Assembly: GCA_027011835.1 (NCBI GenBank)
Contig: JALUZN010000208.1
Coordinates: 1-28,356, forward strand
DNA from: Draconibacterium sp.
GTDB taxonomy: Bacteria; Bacteroidota; Bacteroidia; Bacteroidales; Prolixibacteraceae
Reading direction: 5' to 3'
DNA: 28,356 bases
This document shows, piece by piece, positions 22,335 through 28,356 of the stretch. How positions within the stretch are numbered: the first letter of the stretch is position 1; each line of letters opens with the position of its first letter. The notes below the pieces were generated by a model. The model made no database searches and was not told the DNA's origin. It saw nothing but the letters and a program-made list of their open reading frames with translations. Made by a program: the position numbers and the translations under genes.

Positions 22335-22640
22335 TTTCCCTGCCGGAGGCCATACTTTTGGGTTTGATCAGAAGTGTATGCAGGAAGCCGGCTAACAGCG
22401 ACGGCCTTGGTCGGTGAGCCGGAAAACAAGCGATAACGACGTTAAAAAATTACTGTTGTTTGAGGAGCTCCAATGTATTGGAGGGAGTTCAGGATTTTTA
22501 GTCGTTATTGCGTAGCTTTTCCGAGCGAAGCGAGCGCAGCCTTGGGCTTTTTGTTTACTTTTTGGGCTAAGCCAAAAAGTAAAATCTGCCCGATAGGGCA
22601 AAAGTAACAATATGGCATCCCTTCGACCGGCAACCAAAAA
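22335..22640. repeat. Hairpin-rich interspersed repeat element
   Basis: Several stem-loops are nested or adjacent. CGATAACGAC (22431-22440) pairs with GTCGTTATTG (22501-22510) and encloses CTCCAA/TTGGAG (22468-22473 and 22478-22483). Next, TTTACTTTTTGG (22554-22565) pairs perfectly with CCAAAAAGTAAA (22572-22583). TGCCC/GGGCA (about 22587-22600) follows. The base composition changes abruptly to GC-richer here. This type of sequence is repeated between genes of many Bacteroidota; copies elsewhere in this genome cannot be seen from the window. Confidence 0.7.
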
Positions 22641-22692
22641 GTTTAAATGTCCCTGGAAATTTATTTAAATATTGAATCAACCCGAATTATGA

Positions 22693-22866
22693 AGTGAACC
22701 GTTTTTTTATTGCAAACCCAGTTGCGAGTTGCTGAAAAATAAAGAAGAAGTTAACGATGCAAAAACATTGAGCAATTTTATTAAGAAAAGTAAAGTACTT
22801 ATTCGTAAAGAGATTGAATATTATTTATGTTTGCATCGTAGGTGGAACGAAATAGGGTGTAAATAA
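22693..22866 (+). pseudogene. Decayed C-terminal fragment of an LpxL-like acyltransferase
   Basis: An open frame after a TGA at 22690-22692 ends at TAA 22864-22866. Its residues KEEVNDAKTLSNFIKK, then LIRKEIEYYLCLHRRW, align without gaps to the end of the intact acyltransferase encoded immediately downstream (KEVKPEEIMLTYIRK and IIRKEPEYYLWSHRRW). The catalytic HX4E part is missing and no start codon is usable. It is the relic of a second copy, apparently cut upstream by the repeat element. Confidence 0.75.
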
Positions 22867-22909
22867 TTTGTTGTACAATATTCGTTTTGTTTAAATAAAG
22901 TGTTTAAAA

Positions 22910-23842
22910 ATGAGTACTACGAGTAGTAAAAAAGATATAAAAAGCCGTTTGAAGAAATTCATTGACTCTGTTCTTGTGGGGTTCCTAATAGCCCTTTCGT
23001 ACTTGCCTTTTTGGGTGTTATATGGTATTTCCGATTTCTTTTATTTGGTATTTAAATATGTAATAAAGTACCGCCGCAATGTAATTAATCAGAATATAAA
23101 AAACTCGTTTCCTGAAAAAACGGAAGCCGAAAGAGAAGAAATTGCCACCCGCTTTTACCACCACTTGTGCGATGTAATGGTTGAAACGATTAAAGGTTAC
23201 AGCATGAATACAAAACAGATGGACAATCATGTTAAATTTCCTGATGTTAAATTGTTAAACGACCACTACGATAAGGGGAAAGGTGTTATTATGGTGGGAA
23301 TGCATTACAACAACTGGGAGTGGAACGGTATTTTACAAAAATATGCAAAACCCCGGGTTATTGCTTTATACAACCCAATAAGAGGAAACGATGCGCTTGA
23401 AAACTTTCTGTTAAGAATAAGAACGAAATGGGGCGCCGAGTTTATTCCTGTAAACCGGTCGAGGCGTTTAATGGTTGAACTTTCAAAGATGGAGCATCCG
23501 GCAGCTCTAGCTCTGGGGGCCGACCAAACGTCGCTTGCCAACTCAAAATTCTGGACAATATTTATGAATCAGGAGAGTCCGTTTTTTCCCGGGCCCGAAA
23601 AAATTGCAGCTTACACAAACTACGCCGTTGTTTTTCACCATATGAAAAAGATAAAAAGGGGAAAATATGAAGTTGAATTTGTTCCTCTTTTCGAAAATCC
23701 GAAAGAGGTAAAACCGGAGGAAATTATGCTTACATATATTCGCAAAATGGAAGAGATAATACGAAAAGAACCCGAGTATTATCTATGGTCGCACCGCCGG
23801 TGGAAACATAAACGCCCTGAAAACATTCCGTTAACATTGTAG
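22910..23842 (+). CDS. LpxL/HtrB-like lysophospholipid (lipid A) acyltransferase
   Basis: The 310-residue protein has an N-terminal membrane anchor (about 19-50: VLVGFLIALSYLPFWVLYGI) and an LPLAT domain. The catalytic HX4E motif is His132 to Glu137 (MHYNNWEW). Further family marks are YNPIRGNDALENFLLRIRTKWG, a basic substrate region VNRSRRLMVEL, and the C-terminal EYYLWSHRRWKHKRP. It transfers a secondary acyl chain to lipid A precursors, or to a related lipid, at the inner membrane's inner face. A decayed paralogue fragment lies just upstream. The gene stands alone on this strand, with convergent transcription from the T9SS gene downstream. Confidence 0.9.
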   Translation: MSTTSSKKDIKSRLKKFIDSVLVGFLIALSYLPFWVLYGISDFFYLVFKYVIKYRRNVINQNIKNSFPEKTEAEREEIATRFYHHLCDVMVETIKGYSMNTKQMDNHVKFPDVKLLNDHYDKGKGVIMVGMHYNNWEWNGILQKYAKPRVIALYNPIRGNDALENFLLRIRTKWGAEFIPVNRSRRLMVELSKMEHPAALALGADQTSLANSKFWTIFMNQESPFFPGPEKIAAYTNYAVVFHHMKKIKRGKYEVEFVPLFENPKEVKPEEIMLTYIRKMEEIIRKEPEYYLWSHRRWKHKRPENIPLTL

Positions 23843-23908
23843 TAATGGTTCGGTGTATTTTCATAGGCAGTAGATTACAAAATGACAGGTGGTTGTATTT
23901 GCTAAAAA

Positions 23909-23948
23909 TCAGACCTTTGCGACTTTGCGGCTTTGCGAGAAACAAAAA
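23909..23948. repeat. 40-bp dispersed repeat, copy 2 (inverted)
   Basis: This is the exact reverse complement of 8866-8905 over all 40 bases; the flanking bases differ on both sides. It lies 66 bases after the acyltransferase stop and 16 bases from the stop of the convergent T9SS gene. In each copy the repeat follows the 3' end of a gene. Confidence 0.9.
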
Positions 23949-23964
23949 GGAAGTATTAAATGAG

Positions 23965-25062
23965 TTACTGCTTAATAAACTTTACAACATCGCCCGAGTT
24001 TGAAGTAATAAAGTAGCAGCCGTTATTTAAATTCCGAATATCTATTTTTTGTGTTCCACGCTCTTTTATCTGAAAAGTTTTCATCTGTTTCCCTGTCTCG
24101 TCGATAATGTACAACGTGCTTCCCAGTAGTGTGTTATCGACTGATATGTTTAAATGTTCCTCCAATGCCGGGTTTGGATAAACTTTTATATCTGTTCTCT
24201 CTTTTTGCTGTGCTGCAACATTGGCCGAAGTTCCTGCCCAACCTGCAAGTCGACTCCATAACCACCAGGCAGCGTACGCTTTTAAATTTCCGTTTAACGG
24301 TTTTGTATGCGCCGCCGAACAGTCGTACCAGTCCACTCCTTTTGTGTGCCGGTTTTGCCACTCTTCCGCCCAGTTTCCCAGTTTTTCCGAACCATCGCCA
24401 TCGCGATAATACGAACAGTCATCGTTTGTGAATTCAAAAAACTTTCCGTCGGGGTCGTACCGTTCAATATCGTGAAAGTCGTAAAGTACTTTATTGTGTG
24501 CTTTGCAATAATCTCGAATTTGCTGATTGTTTGTTTTTAAATCTGCATCGTTCCAAATGTCGGAGTGCCCTGTCATATAAACAAAGGTAATTTTCGGATA
24601 ATCTTTTTCCAACTCATCCATTTTGTCGAGATAAGTTTGAACTCCGGCCTCTGTATTATCCGACATTCCACCGCACCACGACCAGATAACAACGTTAACA
24701 TCGGAATGGTTAGAGGCATTTAAATAGGTGCGAGTTCGCGACGCCCATGTGGTATCGCCGTTGTGCCCCAAATCGCCCGGGACAAACCGGTCGTCGATGT
24801 CGAGAGCACCTTCCTGTGGCCCGTCGTGCCAACGATAAAGCCCGGTTCCCCCTTTGAAATCGTCGAGTTTATCCATCCCCGAAATTAGCTGACTTCCGTG
24901 CGATGTGTGTCCGTAAACAATATGCAACGACTGTTTTGCTTTGTTGATTGCCGATTTGGGAATTGAATCGATTTTTGTACAATTATGGTCGATAATAATT
25001 GATTGCGAAAAACTAGTTCCGAAAAAAAACAGAAATAGTAGGGTTAAATGAATCTTTTTCAT
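23965..25062 (-). CDS. Secreted protein with type IX secretion C-terminal sorting domain
   Basis: The 365-residue protein has a signal peptide (IHLTLLFLFFFGTSFSQ). The central domain (about 21-275) carries IVYGHTSHGSQLISGMD, VVIWSWCGGMSDNT, ITFVYMTGHSDIW and a WYDCSAAHTKPLNG stretch. These Ser/His/Asp-rich motifs recall a hydrolase of SGNH type, but I cannot assign a family. Residues about 292-365 (KVYPNPALEEHLNIS to the end VVKFIKQ) form a type A T9SS sorting domain, so the protein should cross the outer membrane by the gliding/Por machinery. It contains several Cys. Function is unknown. Confidence 0.8.
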   Translation of the reverse strand: MKKIHLTLLFLFFFGTSFSQSIIIDHNCTKIDSIPKSAINKAKQSLHIVYGHTSHGSQLISGMDKLDDFKGGTGLYRWHDGPQEGALDIDDRFVPGDLGHNGDTTWASRTRTYLNASNHSDVNVVIWSWCGGMSDNTEAGVQTYLDKMDELEKDYPKITFVYMTGHSDIWNDADLKTNNQQIRDYCKAHNKVLYDFHDIERYDPDGKFFEFTNDDCSYYRDGDGSEKLGNWAEEWQNRHTKGVDWYDCSAAHTKPLNGNLKAYAAWWLWSRLAGWAGTSANVAAQQKERTDIKVYPNPALEEHLNISVDNTLLGSTLYIIDETGKQMKTFQIKERGTQKIDIRNLNNGCYFITSNSGDVVKFIKQ

Positions 25063-25162
25063 ACGGTTCTGATTTAAGGTTGATTATAAACTGTTTTTAA
25101 CCATACAATTTATAACTTTTGCTGCAAGAATGCAAGTGCCTTAAGAAGAAGATTGTCTGCCT

Positions 25163-25182
25163 CGAGTTAATATACTAACTCG
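25163..25182. promoter_or_regulatory. Inverted repeat upstream of the T9SS gene
   Basis: CGAGTTA (25163-25169) and TAACTCG (25176-25182) are perfect 7-bp arms with a 6-base spacer, about 100 bases before the T9SS gene start. No T-run follows on either strand, so an operator is more likely than a terminator. The binding protein is unknown. Confidence 0.35.
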
Positions 25183-25255
25183 ACTTTATAATGGGGTACT
25201 TCAAATTCCGGAGAGTTTTTATATTTATGCAAAACTTTTAGCAACTCTAAAAAGA

Positions 25256-25289
25256 AAAAGCGCTTGAAATATTGATTTTAAGCGCTTTT
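25256..25289 (-). terminator. Rho-independent terminator of tRNA-Leu
   Basis: AAAAGCGCTT (25256-25265) and AAGCGCTTTT (25280-25289) form a perfect 10-bp stem with a 14-base loop. Read on the - strand the stem ends in a T-rich run (TTTTTCTTTTT). It begins 22 bases after the tRNA 3' end, in the right place and direction. Confidence 0.85.
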
Positions 25290-25311
25290 GTTGGTATTCG
25301 TCTCTGTGTTG

Positions 25312-25397
25312 TGCCCAGAACAAGACTCGAACTTGCACGGGGATAATTCCCCACAAGGCCCTCAACCTTGCGTGTCTACCAATTCCACCACCTGGGC
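25312..25397 (-). tRNA. tRNA-Leu (anticodon GAG)
   Basis: On the - strand the acceptor stem GCCCAGG pairs with TCTGGGC, followed by discriminator A. The D arm has GGTGGAATTGGTAGACACG, the anticodon stem-loop is CAAGG-TTGAGGG-CCTTG with GAG at the centre. The variable arm is long and paired (TGGGGAATTATCCCCG), as expected of a class II leucine tRNA. The T arm has GTTCGAGTC. The 86-base gene does not encode the 3' CCA. Confidence 0.95.
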
Positions 25398-25424
25398 ATA
25401 TTCTATTTCAAAAAAACGTGAGTG

Positions 25425-25454
25425 CAAAACTAAAAAAAATCTCTAAACTCCAAA
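25425..25454 (-). promoter_or_regulatory. Bacteroidota-type promoter of tRNA-Leu
   Basis: On the - strand TTTG (25454-25451) is followed, after 18 bases, by TAGTTTTG (25432-25425). These match the -33 TTTG and -7 TAnnTTTG elements of the Bacteroidota primary sigma factor. The tRNA begins 27 bases further on, leaving a short leader. Confidence 0.7.
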
Positions 25455-25471
25455 TCTATTTTTGCAAAATG

Positions 25472-25798
25472 TTAACGTTCATACTCCTCTTCCATTTTTG
25501 CTTTAACAATAATACTGTCTTTTACTGTAAAATAGTAACGCATAGTTTTTTGTACCATAGGCGAAACCATGGGGTCGAGCGTTAATTTTCCCTGACTAAT
25601 TTCTGTGCTTTTTAAATTTTTCACCTCTTCAAAAACATAAACATCTCCGTTATTACGTTCAAGAATTGTTTTCGGATAACCAAATTTTTCTTTTAAAATC
25701 GATACGGGTTTCCCAACATACGCTTTTTGCAGCTGCTTTTGTACACCGCACGAAACAATTGTAAACGCAATTAATACTAGTATAAATAGTTGTCGCAT
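25472..25798 (-). CDS. Small BamE/SmpA-like lipoprotein
   Basis: I place the start at the ATG of codon 25798-25796, which gives a 108-residue protein with a clean lipoprotein signal (FILVLIAFTIVSC, Cys17); an in-frame ATG 48 bases upstream would put charged residues in front of it. After the signal, VGKPVSILKEKFGYPKTILE and YVFEEVKNL resemble the G-x-P pattern of SmpA/BamE-like lipoproteins, in which a short helix pair precedes a beta sheet. The similarity is loose. It sits alone, divergent from purL and next to the tRNA. An anchoring or assembly role at the outer membrane is possible but unproven. Confidence 0.65.
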   Translation of the reverse strand: MRQLFILVLIAFTIVSCGVQKQLQKAYVGKPVSILKEKFGYPKTILERNNGDVYVFEEVKNLKSTEISQGKLTLDPMVSPMVQKTMRYYFTVKDSIIVKAKMEEEYER

Positions 25799-25903
25799 TT
25801 TCTGTTTTTTTTGTCGAAAGTAAATAAAATATTGAACAATAACCACTTTGTTAAATTGTGATTTGTAAATTCACAGTTTCCTGTTTCACTCCATTAATAT
25901 TTT

Positions 25904-25911
25904 TATCTTTG
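25904..25911 (+). promoter_or_regulatory. Likely -7 promoter element of purL
   Basis: TATCTTTG is a perfect TAnnTTTG match, 48 bases before the purL start. No clear -33 TTTG is visible at the expected distance, only T-rich sequence around 25883-25887. No riboswitch-like structure is evident in the short leader. Confidence 0.5.
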
Positions 25912-25958
25912 TGACGTATTTTTAATACCTGTTTATTTACTAAATATCACGCTGCAAA

Positions 25959-28356
25959 ATGATTCAATTTTTCAGAACTCAAAAAAGTATAATCGCAGTT
26001 CACTCTGCAAAATCACTGGCTCCCGAGAGTATCGACAAGTTAAACTGGCTCTTTTCCGAATCGGAATATCTTTCGGAAAATGTTTTAAATGGTTGGTTTG
26101 TTGGACCACGAAAAGAGATGCTCACTCCCTGGAGTACAAACGCCGTCGAAATTACCCAAAATATGGGTATTGAAGGAATTATCAGAATCGAAGAGTTTTT
26201 TCAGGTTGAAAACGAAAAAGCCGGTTTCGACCCGATGTTACAGTCGTTGTACAAAGATCTGAATCAGGATATTTTTACCATCGAAAAGCAGCCCGACCCG
26301 ATTTTAAATATCGATGATATTGCAGCATACAACGAACAGGAGGGGTTGGCATTGAGCAACGACGAGATTCAGTATCTCGATAAAGTTGCAAAAGAGATGG
26401 GGCGACCGCTTACCGATGGCGAAGTTTATGGGTTTGCTCAGGTAAACTCGGAACATTGCCGCCACAAAATTTTTAACGGTATTTTTATTATCGATGGAAA
26501 AGAGATGGAATCGTCACTTTTTCAGATGATTAAGAAAACATCGCAGCAAAATCCTAACGCTATAATTTCGGCATACAAAGACAATTGCTCATTTGTTCAA
26601 GGACCGGTTGTTGAGCAGTTTGCGCCGAAAACACAAGATAAACCCGACTTTTTTGAAGTGCGCGACATTGAGACCGTTCTTTCATTAAAAGCCGAAACAC
26701 ATAATTTCCCTACAACGGTTGAACCGTTTAACGGAGCGGCTACCGGAACAGGGGGCGAAATAAGAGACCGTATTGCCGGCGGAATGGGAAGTTTGCCAAT
26801 TGCAGGAACTGCTGTTTATATGACCTCGTACCCGCGTACTGAAGCACAACGTAAGTGGGAACAGGCAACCGAAGAGCGCGAGTGGTTGTATCAAACTCCG
26901 GAGGAGATTCTGATAAAAGCATCGAACGGAGCCAGCGATTTCGGAAACAAATTCGGACAACCCATTATTACCGGTTCGGTGTTAACGTTCGAGCATTTCG
27001 AGAACTTTAAAAAATATGGATACGATAAAGTAATTATGCAGGCCGGCGGAATTGGTTTCGGTAACAAACGCGACAGTTTAAAAGCCGACCCCGAAAAAGG
27101 CGATCGTGTAATTTTACTCGGCGGCGACAATTATCGCATTGGAATGGGCGGTGGAGCCGTGTCGTCGGTGGCAACCGGCGAGTTCAAAAACGATATTGAG
27201 CTGAATGCCGTTCAGCGTGCCAACCCCGAAATGCAAAAGCGGGTTTTTAATGCCATTCGTGCATTAAGCGAGTCGGAAGAGAACCCGATTATTTCAATTC
27301 ACGACCACGGTGCAGGCGGCCACCTGAATTGCCTTTCGGAACTGGTTGAAACCACCGGCGGAAAAATTGATACCGCAAAACTTCCGGTTGGCGACCCCAC
27401 TCTTTCGCAAAAAGAGATTATCGGGAACGAGTCGCAGGAACGAATGGGGCTGGTATTAAAAGAGAAAGATTATAAGTTGCTAAAAGATATTTCGGACCGC
27501 GAGCGGGCGCCCATTTATAACATTGGCGAAACCACCGGCGATATGCAGTTTACTTTCGAAAACTCAAAAACCGGCGAAAAATCAATCGACTGGCAACTCG
27601 GATATATGTTTGGAAATCCGCCAAAAACGGTTTTGGAAGATACCACTGTTATTCCGGAATTTGAAGAGTTGGAATACAACAACGAAGAGATAAATGCACT
27701 GGTTGAAAATGTTTTACAGCTCGAGTCGGTGGCGTGTAAAGATTGGTTAACCAACAAAGTCGACCGCTCGGTAACAGGAAGGATAGCGAAACAACAAACG
27801 GCGGGTAAATTGCAACTTCCATTAAATAATGTAGGCGTAATTACTTTAGATTATAAAGGAATTGCGGGAATTGCAACGTCAATTGGTCATGCACCAATTG
27901 CCGGACTGGTCGATGCACCGAAAGGTTCGGTTTTGTCGATTGCCGAGTCGCTGACAAATATTATTTGGGCACCGCTGTCTGATAAAATAAAAAGTATTTC
28001 GTTGAGTGCCAACTGGATGTGGCCGGCAAAAAATCCGGGAGAAAATGCACGCATTTATAAAGCGGTGCAAGCTGCCAGCAATTTTGCCTGCGATTTGGGA
28101 ATTAACATCCCCACAGGAAAAGACTCGATGTCGATGACACAGAAATACAAAGACGATGTGGTTTACGCACCCGGAACAGTTATTATTTCGGCATCGGGCG
28201 AAGTCTCCGATTGCCGGAAAGTGGTAGAGCCGGTTTTGGTAAACGACGAAAAAAGTGAGATTATTTTTATCGATTTCTCTTTTTCAGCACGTGCTTTGGG
28301 AGGAAGTGCTTTTGCCCAGTCGATTAATAAACTCGGTAAAACTGCACCAACCGTTA
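25959..28356 (+). CDS. purL: Phosphoribosylformylglycinamidine synthase PurL, cut by the window end
   Basis: The frame is open from the ATG at 25959 to the last base, about 799 residues; the large single-chain enzyme is usually about 1230-1300, so roughly the glutaminase third is missing. PurL makes FGAM from FGAR, glutamine and ATP, the fourth step of purine synthesis. Visible features are the N-terminal PurS-like domain, the linker EVYGFAQVNSEHCRHKIFNG (about 153-172), and the ATP-binding KAETHNFPTTVEPFNGAATG (about 244-263) with GGEIRDR. Further on are GQPIITGSVL, GGDNYRIGMGGG, ISIHDHGAGGHLNC and, in the second half-domain, PTGKDSMSMT. No frameshift was seen. It is transcribed away from the lipoprotein and tRNA genes. 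Confidence 0.96.
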   Translation, partial: MIQFFRTQKSIIAVHSAKSLAPESIDKLNWLFSESEYLSENVLNGWFVGPRKEMLTPWSTNAVEITQNMGIEGIIRIEEFFQVENEKAGFDPMLQSLYKDLNQDIFTIEKQPDPILNIDDIAAYNEQEGLALSNDEIQYLDKVAKEMGRPLTDGEVYGFAQVNSEHCRHKIFNGIFIIDGKEMESSLFQMIKKTSQQNPNAIISAYKDNCSFVQGPVVEQFAPKTQDKPDFFEVRDIETVLSLKAETHNFPTTVEPFNGAATGTGGEIRDRIAGGMGSLPIAGTAVYMTSYPRTEAQRKWEQATEEREWLYQTPEEILIKASNGASDFGNKFGQPIITGSVLTFEHFENFKKYGYDKVIMQAGGIGFGNKRDSLKADPEKGDRVILLGGDNYRIGMGGGAVSSVATGEFKNDIELNAVQRANPEMQKRVFNAIRALSESEENPIISIHDHGAGGHLNCLSELVETTGGKIDTAKLPVGDPTLSQKEIIGNESQERMGLVLKEKDYKLLKDISDRERAPIYNIGETTGDMQFTFENSKTGEKSIDWQLGYMFGNPPKTVLEDTTVIPEFEELEYNNEEINALVENVLQLESVACKDWLTNKVDRSVTGRIAKQQTAGKLQLPLNNVGVITLDYKGIAGIATSIGHAPIAGLVDAPKGSVLSIAESLTNIIWAPLSDKIKSISLSANWMWPAKNPGENARIYKAVQAASNFACDLGINIPTGKDSMSMTQKYKDDVVYAPGTVIISASGEVSDCRKVVEPVLVNDEKSEIIFIDFSFSARALGGSAFAQSINKLGKTAPTV

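Larger units (their letters stand above)
22071..22909. other. 839-base stretch without an intact gene
   Basis: The first 250 bases are AT-rich and should hold the promoter of the phosphodiesterase gene. A weak TTG-started frame at 22185-22367 runs into the repeat and looks non-functional. A hairpin-rich interspersed repeat covers about 22335-22640. The rest contains a decayed acyltransferase C-terminus (22693-22866) and the leader of the acyltransferase gene. Confidence 0.7.

Noticed and set aside
22392..22637. 81-codon frame on the - strand over the hairpin repeat
   Set aside because: It lies entirely within the repeat, its residues reflect the stems, and it has no recognisable domain. Such frames over interspersed repeats are usually spurious.
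25472..25846. Upstream ATG at 25846 as the start of the small lipoprotein
   Set aside because: It would add residues with Tyr, Arg and Lys before the signal peptide; the ATG at 25798 gives a normal lipoprotein signal.

Overview
This window looks like chromosomal DNA of an anaerobic member of the Bacteroidota, most likely a Bacteroidales/Marinilabiliales-type organism. The signs are a type IX secretion C-terminal sorting domain, a DUF5916 outer-membrane protein, many short Bacteroidota-style lipoproteins, a large single-chain PurL, promoters of the TAnnTTTG type, and HydF, the [FeFe]-hydrogenase maturation GTPase, which implies hydrogen metabolism without oxygen. The taxon is inferred from gene content, not from a marker search.

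Region 1 (1-7881, + strand) is a type I restriction-modification operon loaded with accessory genes. The order is hsdM 3' end, a RhuM-type gene, an ORF6N-type gene, hsdS, tcmP, a three-Cys-motif (DUF5131/Gp37-Gp68) gene, a four-helix-bundle (S23/IVP) gene, and hsdR. The RhuM and ORF6N proteins have different DNA-binding heads but nearly the same phospholipase-D-like C-terminal domain. The operon carries palindromic DNA inserted into coding sequence: a 21-bp palindrome in-frame in hsdM, and a family of hairpins made of degenerate 7-bp units (ATGGACA-like). The heptad family forms the last residues of HsdS, flanks the four-helix-bundle gene, and occurs twice in-frame inside the HsdR helicase domain, both times encoding the peptide NYPLSTVNY. 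This is the most unusual part of the window. By eye the region is more AT-rich than the flanking genes, as expected of a transferred defence locus.

Region 2 (7882-10289, +) holds a possible gene remnant, yaaA and hydF. HydF ends tail to tail, two bases from a lipocalin-like lipoprotein gene on the other strand.

Region 3 (20347 down to 10292, - strand) is an apparent efflux operon: a TolC-type outer-membrane protein, a possible 42-residue small protein, a lipoprotein adaptor, a DUF5916/CBM9-like outer-membrane protein, an RND pump, a secreted jelly-roll protein, a CPA2-type cation/proton antiporter and the lipocalin-like lipoprotein.

Region 4 (22070 down to 20473, -) is a glycerophosphodiester phosphodiesterase followed by an EFR1-type flavodoxin/ferredoxin protein. 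A gene-free stretch (22071-22909) holds a hairpin-rich interspersed repeat and a decayed copy of the C-terminus of the acyltransferase encoded just downstream.

Region 5 (22910-28356) has the LpxL-like acyltransferase (+), a T9SS-sorted secreted protein (-), tRNA-Leu(GAG) with a clear promoter and terminator (-), a small BamE-like lipoprotein (-) and the first two thirds of purL (+). A perfect 40-bp inverted repeat lies downstream of yaaA (8866-8905) and downstream of the acyltransferase gene (23909-23948), bracketing the 15 kb between them.
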